Shown: positions 44,210 through 52,790 of the stretch, in pieces
How positions within the stretch are numbered: position 1 is the first letter of the stretch
Layout of the letters: every line of letters begins with the position of its first letter
NCBI RefSeq assembly: GCF_009939005.1
Contig: NZ_JAACJS010000015.1
Location: 1,428,325 to 1,492,324 of the forward strand
From: Sediminibacterium roseum
Lineage (GTDB): Bacteria > Bacteroidota > Bacteroidia > Chitinophagales > Chitinophagaceae
Direction of reading: 5' to 3'
Length of the DNA stretch: 64,000 bases
The notes under the pieces: generated by a model
Databases searched by the model: none
What the model was told of the DNA's origin: nothing
Seen by the model: the letters and a program-made list of their open reading frames with translations, nothing else
Position numbers and translations under genes: made by a program

Positions 44210-44217
44210 TATTTTTG
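44210..44217 (+). promoter_or_regulatory. Bacteroidota -7 box (TATTTTTG) for mutL
   Basis: Exact TAnnTTTG, 25 bp before the GTG start at 44243. Confidence 0.5.
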
Positions 44218-44242
44218 CCGACTTACCAAAGAGGAAATTGTA

Positions 44243-46084
44243 GTGGCGGATATTATTCAGTTGTTACCAGACAATATTGCAAACCAGATAGCGGCCGGTG
44301 AAGTGATCCAGCGCCCTGCCAGCGCTGTCAAAGAACTGTTGGAGAACGCCGCCGATGCGGGCGCCACCGAAATAAAACTGATCGTTTCAGATGCGGGCAA
44401 GGCCTTGATACAGGTGATCGACAACGGCAAAGGCATGAGCGAAACCGATGCCCGTATGGCTTTTGAACGGCATGCCACCAGCAAGATCAGGAACATCGAA
44501 GATCTTTTCAGGATCAAAACAATGGGTTTCCGCGGCGAAGCGCTGGCCTCTATTGCAGCGGTTGCACAGGTTGAACTGAAAACGCGCCGGGCAGAGGATG
44601 AACTCGGCACTTACATTGAAATAGAAAACAGCCTTGTTACCAAACAGGAACCTTGCGCATGTGCACCGGGCACCAGCATCAGCATGAAAAACCTTTTTTT
44701 CAATGTGCCCGCGCGAAGGAATTTTCTGAAGAGCAATGCCGCGGAGATGCGCCACATCGTAGACGAATTCATCCGTGTGGCGATGGCCTTCCCGGGGATT
44801 TTCTTCTCGATGTCGAGCAACGGCCAGGAACTGTTCCACCTCGAGGCCGGCAGCCTGAAACAGCGCATCGTACAGGTGCTTGGTTCTGGCTACAACGCAA
44901 AACTGGTGAGCGTGAACGAGGAAACGGATTACATGAATATTTACGGGTTTGTAGGCAAGCCCGAAACAGCACGCAAGACAAGGGGCGACCAATATTTTTT
45001 TGTAAACAACCGCTTTATCAAAAGCGCCTATCTCAACCACGCGGTCAATACGGCATTTGATGAGATGATTGCGAAAGACAGTTTCCCGAGTTATGTATTG
45101 TACATCGATCTTGATCCTTCGCAGGTCGACATCAACGTGCATCCCACCAAACAGGAGATCAAGTTTGAAGATGAAAAGATCATTTATGCTTTTGTGCAGG
45201 CCGCGGTAAAACATGCGCTTGCACAGTTCAGCATCGCGCCCTCGCTGGATTTTACGCTGAATGCAGAGATCCAGGGATTGGACGCAGTGAGCAAACCCTT
45301 TACCACCGACCAGAAAGATGCGGCCTCATCATCCAATTTATTCAAAACATTTACCCAGAAAAACCAGGCGCACTTTATTGAAAAAAACGAGAAGACCGAC
45401 CTGAAACACTGGAAAGATTTTTTCACCTCGCCCGCACAGGAGCAAAACAATGCACAACGCTCCCTGCCGCAACAACTACAAACCGTAGAGCCCCGCCCCA
45501 GGGCCCTGCATGTGTTGCCGGATACAACTTTGCTGCAACTGCACAACACCTACATCATCGCCTCTTCCAACAGCGGGTTTTTACTGGTGCACCAGCAACT
45601 TGCGCATGAACGGATCCTGTACGAACGTTACGGCATCGCGGCACACGGTCAGCAGATGGCTACCCAGCAAAGCCTTTTCCCCGTAACGCTTGAACTTGCC
45701 GGCGCCGATGCAGCATTGCTTACAGACCTTCTCCCCGACCTGCTTGCCATTGGCTACCACGTAGAACCGTTTGGCAACAACAGTTTTGTGATACAGGGCA
45801 TTCCCGCAGACGTAACACCGGGCAACGAAAAAAATGCGATCGAGTTGCTCATCGAACAATTCAAACACTTCAGCAGCGATATAAAATTCAGCAAGAGAGA
45901 AAAACTGATACGGTGCATGGCAAGGCAACAGGCCATCAAAGCCGGTCAAACGCTTTCGCAGAAAGAAATGCTTGTGCTGGTTGAAGAACTCTTTACTTGC
46001 AGCAGCCCCAATGTAACACCTACGGGAAGCCCCACCTATCTCGAGTTCAAAGAAGATTACCTCGACAGGATGTTTGGGCGATAA
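44243..46084 (+). CDS. mutL: DNA mismatch repair protein MutL with degenerate endonuclease motif
   Basis: A 613-residue protein starting at GTG. The N-terminal GHKL ATPase is intact: ENAADAGAT, VIDNGKGM, TMGFRGEALASIAAVA, GTSISMKNLFFNVPARR and VDINVHPTKQEIKF. After a linker the C-terminal dimerisation domain carries HQQLAHERILYE at residues 450-461, where endonuclease MutLs have DQHAxxE. ARQQAIKAG and PTGSP replace the zinc-binding AC[HK]xAIRA and CPHGRP motifs. FGR at the end corresponds to FxR. It couples MutS recognition to strand removal, but strand nicking by this protein is doubtful. Confidence 0.94.
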   Translation: MADIIQLLPDNIANQIAAGEVIQRPASAVKELLENAADAGATEIKLIVSDAGKALIQVIDNGKGMSETDARMAFERHATSKIRNIEDLFRIKTMGFRGEALASIAAVAQVELKTRRAEDELGTYIEIENSLVTKQEPCACAPGTSISMKNLFFNVPARRNFLKSNAAEMRHIVDEFIRVAMAFPGIFFSMSSNGQELFHLEAGSLKQRIVQVLGSGYNAKLVSVNEETDYMNIYGFVGKPETARKTRGDQYFFVNNRFIKSAYLNHAVNTAFDEMIAKDSFPSYVLYIDLDPSQVDINVHPTKQEIKFEDEKIIYAFVQAAVKHALAQFSIAPSLDFTLNAEIQGLDAVSKPFTTDQKDAASSSNLFKTFTQKNQAHFIEKNEKTDLKHWKDFFTSPAQEQNNAQRSLPQQLQTVEPRPRALHVLPDTTLLQLHNTYIIASSNSGFLLVHQQLAHERILYERYGIAAHGQQMATQQSLFPVTLELAGADAALLTDLLPDLLAIGYHVEPFGNNSFVIQGIPADVTPGNEKNAIELLIEQFKHFSSDIKFSKREKLIRCMARQQAIKAGQTLSQKEMLVLVEELFTCSSPNVTPTGSPTYLEFKEDYLDRMFGR

Positions 46085-46094
46085 ACCAAGCTCG

Positions 46095-47453
46095 TCAGTA
46101 CTTGTCCATCACCCCCACCAAAAATTTCTCCACGGCCTTCCTGATGTTCGCCGCAGCTGTATTGTGCGCATTAACGAGTACAGAGAATACCAATTGCCTT
46201 CCTTTTTTTGTTGTGATGTAACCGCTCAATGCAAGGTGGTTGCTGAGGCTTCCTGTTTTTGCATAGATACGGCCCGCGTAATTTTTATAGTAACTCGATA
46301 GGGTTCCTTCACCACCGGTAGGGAGGATCTCTTTGATGCGCTCCCATTTGAACTCATTCTTCATCTGTGTGAGCACCCATACAAAATCCTGTGGTGAGAT
46401 CAGGTTGTAACGGCTGAGCCCGCTCCCATCTACCCATTGGGGCTTTTGTGGCAGGCCGGCAAAATCTGTTTTTAACAGGGTATCGATCAGTTTCCTGTCG
46501 CTCATAAAACCGAGTTTCTCATTGCTCACCATCAGCAGGGTCTGCTCGGCAAAAAAATTATCGCTGCGGTGCATCATGATCTTCAGCATCGAATCGGTTG
46601 GCTGCGAATGGATGATCTTAGGCAGGTGATAGCGCCCATCGGAATAATGTTCGCGGCCAAACTCAATACCCAGTGTATCTTCCAGTATCTTAACCGCCAA
46701 AGGCCGGCTCTGATTGTCCTTCAACACAGTCTTAAAAGGGATCGCCGTTGTTGTGAATTTTGAAGCATCGCCCCGTACCAAAAATTTATTTTCATCCTCG
46801 ATCCTGGTAACCCTGAAGTTCGTTCCCCGGAACAACTCCGACAAGGATTTGCGCGTTGCGTCGGAAGCCAGGAATTCTTTTTTACCAAAGAAGGATGGGG
46901 CCACACGCAGCGTGTCTTTAACAGCGGTGAACGTAACGTAGTTGCCGTGTATGGGAAACTCATTTCTTTCGGGTGCATAATCTGCGGAATAATCATCCCA
47001 TGGCCAGCCGCGCCCATACGGCGAAAATTGTTTGCGCTGTTGATCCTCGTAGTAATAAATGTTTTTTTCGCGCTTGAGAAAATCAAATACCGGTTGGTTC
47101 CTGAATTCCGGGAGAAGGAATGTAGGGTCTGCGGTCGGTTCTATCGATACCTGTCGGCGGTCGCCCGTTCCCACTTCACTATAACGCAGACCAACCAGGC
47201 TGTCCCCTAAATTTTTCATCGCCGCATAGCAGGTAAAAAGTTTGGTGTTGCTCGCCGGAACAAAAAATTTGCTGCCCTGGAAATCGTAGAGGTATTTCCG
47301 GGTGGCGGGATCGTACAAGCTGATACCCACATTGGCGGGTGCAAAATCAGGGTTAGCGAGGATGATCTCTTTTGCCTGCTTCGCGATCTGCTTTTGAATG
47401 CTGCAGGAAGAAAGAATGATAAGAACAAGAAGGAATGGCGCTGACTTTTTCAT
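46095..47453 (-). CDS. Penicillin-binding protein 4-type D-alanyl-D-alanine carboxypeptidase/endopeptidase (S13), lipoprotein
   Basis: A 452-residue protein with lipobox LSSC (Cys17). Catalytic motifs: SNTK (Ser68-Lys71) in VPASNTKLFT, SDN in MHRSDNFFAEQ, and KTG in YAKTGSLSNHLALSGY. It trims stem peptides or cleaves cross-links of peptidoglycan and is anchored to a membrane through the lipid. Divergent from the M13 peptidase gene, with a large inverted repeat between them. Confidence 0.93.
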   Translation of the reverse strand: MKKSAPFLLVLIILSSCSIQKQIAKQAKEIILANPDFAPANVGISLYDPATRKYLYDFQGSKFFVPASNTKLFTCYAAMKNLGDSLVGLRYSEVGTGDRRQVSIEPTADPTFLLPEFRNQPVFDFLKREKNIYYYEDQQRKQFSPYGRGWPWDDYSADYAPERNEFPIHGNYVTFTAVKDTLRVAPSFFGKKEFLASDATRKSLSELFRGTNFRVTRIEDENKFLVRGDASKFTTTAIPFKTVLKDNQSRPLAVKILEDTLGIEFGREHYSDGRYHLPKIIHSQPTDSMLKIMMHRSDNFFAEQTLLMVSNEKLGFMSDRKLIDTLLKTDFAGLPQKPQWVDGSGLSRYNLISPQDFVWVLTQMKNEFKWERIKEILPTGGEGTLSSYYKNYAGRIYAKTGSLSNHLALSGYITTKKGRQLVFSVLVNAHNTAAANIRKAVEKFLVGVMDKY

Positions 47454-47508
47454 ACAAGTGATTGGCTGCGTAAGTTAATTATTTCGGGGGTTGCCGCATT
47501 TCATTTTT

Positions 47509-47566
47509 TTGCCACGGATTTCACGGAATAACACGGTTCTGTGTTATTCCGTGAAATCCGTGGCAA
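47509..47566. repeat. Perfect 26-bp inverted repeat with 6-nt loop (REP-like hairpin)
   Basis: Arms 47509-47534 and 47541-47566 are exact reverse complements around GGTTCT. The core of each arm is CCGTGAAATCCGTGG-like. It lies in the divergent region between the PBP4 and M13 genes, so it is not a terminator for either. A related half-site is upstream of mutL. Confidence 0.85.
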
Positions 47567-47600
47567 CATCCCGCCCGCATCAACCCAATCTTTTCACCGA

Positions 47601-47629
47601 TTGCCCGGCAATCATCAACCATAATTTTG
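47601..47629 (+). promoter_or_regulatory. Bacteroidota promoter (TTG-N18-TAATTTTG) for the M13 peptidase
   Basis: TTG at 47601-47603 and TAATTTTG at 47622-47629, 29 bp before the ATG at 47659. Spacing fits the primary-sigma consensus. Confidence 0.58.
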
Positions 47630-47658
47630 TAAATTGGACATCCCTAAAACAAATACCC

Positions 47659-49707
47659 ATGAAATTAAACCTCTCTTCCACGCTACTCGCAGCTTCGCTG
47701 TTGATGGCCGGCGCCAACAGTTTTGCCGGTGGTGGTGGTAAGTTGTCTAAAGAAGAACCAAAGTATATCGACAAGGTCAACATGGATCTTTCCGTTAAGC
47801 CCGGCAACAATTTTTACCGGTACGCCAATGGCAACTGGGTAAAGAACAACCCTGTTCCTGCCTCTAAAACACGCTGGGGCAGTTTTGATGAATTGCGCGA
47901 ACTGAGTTCCAAACGCCTGCGTACACTGCTGGAAGACGCCGCTAAAAAACCGGCGCGTACACGCAAGATGCAGATCATCGGCGATTTTTATGCAAGCGGT
48001 ATGGACAGCATCGCCATCGATAAAAAAGGTTACCAGCCCATCAAGGCGGACCTCGATCGTTTGAACAACATCACCACTTCAAAAGAAGTATTGCATGAGC
48101 TGAATGTGCTTCGCATCAACGGGCTTGGCAATGCATTGTTTGGAATGGGTGTTGGGCCAGACAGGAAGAATGTGATGAAATACATTCCATCGGTGAGCCA
48201 GGGTGGAACCACGATGCCCGACAGGGACTATTACCTGAAAGACGATAAACGCAGTACCACCATACGCAATGCATACAAGGTGCACCTGAAAAAAATGTTT
48301 ATGCTTGCGGGTGAAGACGAGATCACTTCATCAGCGAGTGCAGAAACGGTTCTGAAAATTGAAACGGAACTTGCCAATGCGCAGATGAGCCGCATACAGA
48401 TGCGCGACCCGAATGCGACCTACAATAAATTTTCTGTACGGGCGCTTACGGATCTTACGCCGGGCATCGATTGGGCAATGATGCTGCACGAATCGAAGAT
48501 CAACGGTGCAGACAGTGTGCTGGTGAACAACCCCGGCTTCCTGAAGAAGGTAGACAACATGCTCAAATCGATACCGGTGGCGGAATGGAGAAGTTACCTG
48601 CGCTGGAACCTGATCAAAAACGCAGCGCCGTACCTGAGCAGTGATTTTGTGAAACAGGATTTTGAATTTACAAAAGTTCAGACCGGGCAGAAAGAGCAAA
48701 CACCACGCTGGCAGCGGTTGAGCGGCCTTATCGACCGCCAGTTGGGCGATATGGTTGGCGAATTGTATGTAGCCAAATACTTCAAACCCGAAGCAAAAGA
48801 ATACATGGTGAAGATGGTGAACAACCTTCAGTCTACTTTTGCAGACCGCATCAAACGCCTCGACTGGATGAGCGAGGAAACAAAGGCGCAGGCGCTGGCA
48901 AAACTGAATGCCATTGCAAAGAAGATCGCTTATCCTGATGTATGGAAAGAATACGAGGGAATGAGCGCTACAAAAGACAATTTCTTCCAGAACGTTCGCA
49001 ATGCGGCCATTTGGGGATACAATTACAATGTGAGCCGCATGGGCAAACCCGTTAACCGCAAAGAAATGGGGATGACGCCGCCAACGATCAATGCATCGTA
49101 CAGCCCGTCTAACAACGACATCACTTTCCCTGCGGGCATACTGCAGTTTCCGTTCTTCGACTTTGGCGCGGATGATGCGGTGAACTATGGAGGGATCGCC
49201 GCAGTGATCGGCCACGAGATCACACATGGTTTCGACGACCAGGGCCGCCAGTTTGATGCGGTAGGAAACCTGAAAGACTGGTGGAGCAAACCGGATGCAG
49301 ACAAGTTCAAAAGCAGGGCAGACCAGGTTGTAAAACAATACAACGCATTAACCGTTCTCGACACCGTTCATGTAAAGGGCGAGTTGACCCTTGGCGAGAA
49401 CCTCGCGGATCTTGGTGGATTGAACATGGCATACGAGGCTTTCACCAAAACAAAACAATTCAAGGAAGGAAAAAAGATAGATGGCTTTACACCACAGCAA
49501 CGTTTCTTTCTTAGCTGGGCGCAGATCTGGAGAAACAACGCGCTCCCCGAAACAGCCGCACAGCTGATCTTAACCGACCCGCACTCACCCGGCGAGCACC
49601 GCGCCAATGCGCCCGTTACCAACATCGACGCGTGGTACGAGGCCTTTGACGTAAAACCGGGAGACAAAATGTACAAGCCAAAAGAAGACAGGATCAGGAT
49701 ATGGTAG
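47659..49707 (+). CDS. M13-family endopeptidase (neprilysin/PepO-like), exported
   Basis: A 682-residue protein with a signal peptide ending NSFA. NNFYRYANGNWVKNNPVP opens the M13 fold. AAVIGHEITHGFDDQGRQFD holds HExxH, and GENLADLGGLNMAYEAF supplies the third Zn ligand Glu and the Asp. The C-terminus ends with W (RIRIW), as typical for M13. It cleaves oligopeptides in the periplasm or at the cell surface. It ends at a bidirectional terminator. Confidence 0.95.
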   Translation: MKLNLSSTLLAASLLMAGANSFAGGGGKLSKEEPKYIDKVNMDLSVKPGNNFYRYANGNWVKNNPVPASKTRWGSFDELRELSSKRLRTLLEDAAKKPARTRKMQIIGDFYASGMDSIAIDKKGYQPIKADLDRLNNITTSKEVLHELNVLRINGLGNALFGMGVGPDRKNVMKYIPSVSQGGTTMPDRDYYLKDDKRSTTIRNAYKVHLKKMFMLAGEDEITSSASAETVLKIETELANAQMSRIQMRDPNATYNKFSVRALTDLTPGIDWAMMLHESKINGADSVLVNNPGFLKKVDNMLKSIPVAEWRSYLRWNLIKNAAPYLSSDFVKQDFEFTKVQTGQKEQTPRWQRLSGLIDRQLGDMVGELYVAKYFKPEAKEYMVKMVNNLQSTFADRIKRLDWMSEETKAQALAKLNAIAKKIAYPDVWKEYEGMSATKDNFFQNVRNAAIWGYNYNVSRMGKPVNRKEMGMTPPTINASYSPSNNDITFPAGILQFPFFDFGADDAVNYGGIAAVIGHEITHGFDDQGRQFDAVGNLKDWWSKPDADKFKSRADQVVKQYNALTVLDTVHVKGELTLGENLADLGGLNMAYEAFTKTKQFKEGKKIDGFTPQQRFFLSWAQIWRNNALPETAAQLILTDPHSPGEHRANAPVTNIDAWYEAFDVKPGDKMYKPKEDRIRIW

Positions 49708-49734
49708 CCTGAACTTTTTTGAAAGGGTCTTTAG

Positions 49735-49773
49735 AAAAAAGGGTAGAATGCAATCAACATTCTACCCTTTTTA
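49735..49773. terminator. Bidirectional terminator between the M13 and arginase-fold genes
   Basis: A 15-bp stem (49736-49750 with 49758-49772), 7-nt loop and A/T tracts on both sides, between convergent stops. It shares a 12-mer with the trmD terminator. Confidence 0.87.
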
Positions 49774-49815
49774 ATTTTAAAATCTAAAAGTCTTTTCGCG
49801 CGGTAAAAACAGCGG

Positions 49816-50949
49816 CTAACTTCTCTCCACTGCTCTTAGCCATCTCTCCGGAATATCGTTTCTGCTGGCCACGAGGTAATCGTTGTAGCTGCAGGCAACA
49901 TATTTGCCATCATGGAGCTGCATCCACCAGCGGCCGGTGCGTTTGCTGCGCAGGAAGGTGGTTTCCACCTCGGCAAAGGCCATGGTGAACTCGTCGAAAG
50001 AACCCCGGTTATCGAGCGCGGCCTCGTGTTTGCCCTTGTTGATGCCGTCCATCACATACCAAAGCATATGCGAGATCTGTTTCGCGGTAAGGGTGTGCTG
50101 GTCCTGTTCAGGAATATAGCCATAGATGCCAATGCTCGAGCATTCGCGGCTCATGCCCGCATATTGCATCAGCGTACAGGCTTCTTCGCCGTTAAACCCG
50201 TTTGGGGTGAGGTGATTGGCGGGCGCATGCGCATACTGTATCGCTGCGATATCAAAGCTAACCATTTCGCTGTTGCGGATGGGTGGTTCCATTTCTTCGA
50301 TAGCCTCTTTCACTTTACCAACACGGAAACAATCGAAGCCAAGCTTATCGATCGTCTCCAGCATTTCAGGATGCATAAAATAACTCTGGAAACCGATGTG
50401 TGTATAATGTTTTAGATGATTGGGCACGCCCGTGAACATCTCTACCAAAAACTGGTCGGCCGGCAAAACACTTTCCATATCCAGGTCTATGCGCGCATCT
50501 ATACAAACCGCATCCACGATTTTGTTCATCGAGCCATACGCCTGGTATTGCGCAAAGGTATTGTCGTGCGAGCCACCGATGATGACCACTTTCTTACCCT
50601 GCTCAACCAGTTCGCGAACAACGGTGCGGAGCGCCGCATAGCTGTCTTGCAGGCTGGCGCCGCATTTTACATTTCCCAGGTCGGCCACTTTTACTTCGGT
50701 GTGCCAGTGAAAGAGGCGGTAATATTCCCTGCGTATCGCATCGGGCGAGCCGGTGTTTGTGTACTGCATTCCGGCGCCGCGCATTTCGCCGCAACCTACC
50801 AGTACCATATCGGCATCGGCAATGTCAGGAAAGGATTCATCGTATACGGCAATGTGCTTGCCAAGCTGTGTGTCTTTGAACCCTTCGTCGTCAGACAACT
50901 GCGCAATATTCACGGGTTCAAGAAAGTCGATCAATGTTTGTAGAGACAT
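49816..50949 (-). CDS. Arginase/agmatinase-fold protein (formiminoglutamase-like) with altered metal ligands
   Basis: A 377-residue protein. The ureohydrolase fold is visible: GEMRGAGMQYTNTGSPDAIRREYYRLF, VVIIGGSHDNTFAQYQAYG, VCIDARIDLD, SFDIAAIQYAHAP and the late GFNGEEACTLMQYAG. Canonical enzymes have GGDHS, DAHxD and SxDxDxxDP. Here GGSH, DARID and SFDIAA lack several of the Mn ligands. The protein is widespread in Bacteroidota as an annotated formimidoylglutamase, but catalysis is doubtful from the sequence. Its role is unknown. Confidence 0.78.
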   Translation of the reverse strand: MSLQTLIDFLEPVNIAQLSDDEGFKDTQLGKHIAVYDESFPDIADADMVLVGCGEMRGAGMQYTNTGSPDAIRREYYRLFHWHTEVKVADLGNVKCGASLQDSYAALRTVVRELVEQGKKVVIIGGSHDNTFAQYQAYGSMNKIVDAVCIDARIDLDMESVLPADQFLVEMFTGVPNHLKHYTHIGFQSYFMHPEMLETIDKLGFDCFRVGKVKEAIEEMEPPIRNSEMVSFDIAAIQYAHAPANHLTPNGFNGEEACTLMQYAGMSRECSSIGIYGYIPEQDQHTLTAKQISHMLWYVMDGINKGKHEAALDNRGSFDEFTMAFAEVETTFLRSKRTGRWWMQLHDGKYVACSYNDYLVASRNDIPERWLRAVERS

Positions 50950-51105
50950 GCATTTCAAAACGAAAATAGTTGCCCGATATTGTGCAATGTTATTGTATTC
51001 AGGATCTACCGGTTTACCGTGGAAAATTACAGGTGCTTTTTACAAACCAATACCCTGTTGCGTCTGCCATTTTATTACATTGCCGGATTGTTTTTCAGCT
51101 AGTGG

Positions 51106-51810
51106 CTAATCAACATACCTATACCCTACTCCCCTGACCGAATGGAAGTATTTCGGATGGCGGCTGTCTTCTTCAAAGTACTTGCGGAAGCTGAGGATGA
51201 AATTATCGATGGTGCGTGTGGTTGGGTAAACGTTATAGCCCCATACCAACTGTAGTATTTTTTCGCGCGTTACCACTTCGCCTTTGTTCTCGATGAGGAG
51301 CTTGAGCAGCATGGTTTCCTTCTTGCTCAATTCAATGCGCTGCCCGTTCCAGGTGATCGCATCCTGCGCCTTGAAATCGACCTGGTTCTGGCCAAATTCG
51401 TACGTGTCGCCGATGCTCTCTTTCACCTGCATTTTTTTGCTTTTTTCGATCAGCTTGTCCACACGCAGCAACAATTCTTCAAGATTGAACGGTTTGGTAA
51501 GATAATCGTCCGCGCCTTTTTTCAAACCGAGTACCCTGTCGGCACTGCTGTTTCGTGCGCTCAACATCAGCACCGGAACCTCATTGTTGTTCACGCGGAT
51601 GGTTTCGGTGATGCTGATGCCGTCTACTTCGGGCAGCATGATGTCCATGATGATCAGGTCGAAATACTCGTTGCCTATCTTCTGCAAAGCCTCGTTGCCC
51701 GAAAAAGCGGACACAACTTCGTATCCCTCTATTTCAAGGTTCAGCTTTAGCGCCTCGTGAAGGTTCTCTTCATCTTCCACCACCAATATCGTTGCCTTTG
51801 TTTCTTTCAT
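51106..51810 (-). CDS. OmpR-family response regulator
   Basis: A 234-residue protein. The receiver domain has DEE at the acidic pocket, phospho-acceptor Asp in LIIMDIMLPEVDG, and Lys in DYLTKPF. A winged-helix DNA-binding domain follows (LSKKETMLLKLLIENKGEVVTREKILQLVWG ... RTIDNFILSFRKYFEEDSRHPKYFHSVRGVGYRYVD). Its start overlaps the histidine kinase stop (ATGA). It is the third gene of a gldH-kinase-regulator operon. Confidence 0.95.
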   Translation of the reverse strand: MKETKATILVVEDEENLHEALKLNLEIEGYEVVSAFSGNEALQKIGNEYFDLIIMDIMLPEVDGISITETIRVNNNEVPVLMLSARNSSADRVLGLKKGADDYLTKPFNLEELLLRVDKLIEKSKKMQVKESIGDTYEFGQNQVDFKAQDAITWNGQRIELSKKETMLLKLLIENKGEVVTREKILQLVWGYNVYPTTRTIDNFILSFRKYFEEDSRHPKYFHSVRGVGYRYVD

Positions 51811-52790
51811 GCTACCGGGAATGATGCTGCAAAACTACTGCCTGATGGAGAATTATCTGTCACAGAAATGTATCCATTGTGGTTTTCCACGATCTTCTTG
51901 CACAGGTAAAGCCCCAGTCCTGTGCCTTTTGCCTTGCGGGTGTTTTCATTGCCGCTGCGATAGAATTTCTCGAATATGTTCTTCTTTTCACTGTCCGGCA
52001 CACCAAACCCCTCATCGCTGACCACCAGTTTTACCCGTTGCGAGGCCTCGGAAAGGGTGATGGTTACGGGCGCTTCTTTGGGTGAATATTTTAAGGCGTT
52101 GTCGAGCAGGTTGTTTACCAGCATCTGCAGCAACAGCGTTTCTCCTGTAAGGTAGATGCTTTCGCCGATATGCTCAATAATAACGCGATGCGGGAAACGG
52201 TTGCGGCAATCGTCTACACATCCTTCCACAAGATCGGAGAAATTTACCTCTTCGTTGGTGGGCGAGTATGCACCCGCATCGAGCTGAGATGCAAACAGGA
52301 TGTTGTTGCAGAGAACATTGAGCCTGTTGGCTTCCTGGAGGGTGTTGCTGATGAGTTTCTGTTGTTTGTCTTCATCCAGCTTTCTTTTCTGCAAAGTTTC
52401 AAGATTGAGCTGCGCAACCGCTATGGGTGTTTTCAGTTCGTGGGTGATGGCCATCATAAAATTCTGCTGCTGCTGCGATACGCGGAACTGCCTGCGCGTG
52501 GCGCGGTACACATATACGGCGCCAAACATGATCAATGCAAGAAACGTAACGCCCTCGCCCAGGTACTGCGCCGTTTTTCTTTTTTTTGCCTCCATGATGG
52601 CAACGCTTTTTTCGAAATAGGAGGGCTCGTCTTTTCTGAGTTCGTTGAGACGGATATTCGTGATATCCCTGTTCTGTTTATCCAGTGCAATGAACCACCA
52701 GAGCAGCGCGGCCACCATGTAGGTGAGCAGTACCCAATACACAAAGGATACTACGAACAGCCTGGGCGGGCGGCGGGTAACGGGAATCAT
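51807..52790 (-). CDS. Sensor histidine kinase
   Basis: A 327-residue protein. Two transmembrane helices (about 13-35 and 78-98) flank a small ~45-residue periplasmic segment. The H-box is MAITHELKTPIAVAQ, the N-box LVNNLLDNALKYS, and G-boxes DEGFGVPD and GTGLGLYLCKKIV. It phosphorylates the downstream regulator. The periplasmic sensor is very small, so it may sense through the membrane or a partner. It overlaps gldH upstream and the regulator downstream, each by 4 bp. Confidence 0.95.
   Translation of the reverse strand: MIPVTRRPPRLFVVSFVYWVLLTYMVAALLWWFIALDKQNRDITNIRLNELRKDEPSYFEKSVAIMEAKKRKTAQYLGEGVTFLALIMFGAVYVYRATRRQFRVSQQQQNFMMAITHELKTPIAVAQLNLETLQKRKLDEDKQQKLISNTLQEANRLNVLCNNILFASQLDAGAYSPTNEEVNFSDLVEGCVDDCRNRFPHRVIIEHIGESIYLTGETLLLQMLVNNLLDNALKYSPKEAPVTITLSEASQRVKLVVSDEGFGVPDSEKKNIFEKFYRSGNENTRKAKGTGLGLYLCKKIVENHNGYISVTDNSPSGSSFAASFPVA

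Noticed and set aside
48331..49338. 335-codon open frame antisense to the M13 peptidase
   Set aside because: It is a shadow of a strongly conserved gene and shows no recognisable domain, promoter or start context.
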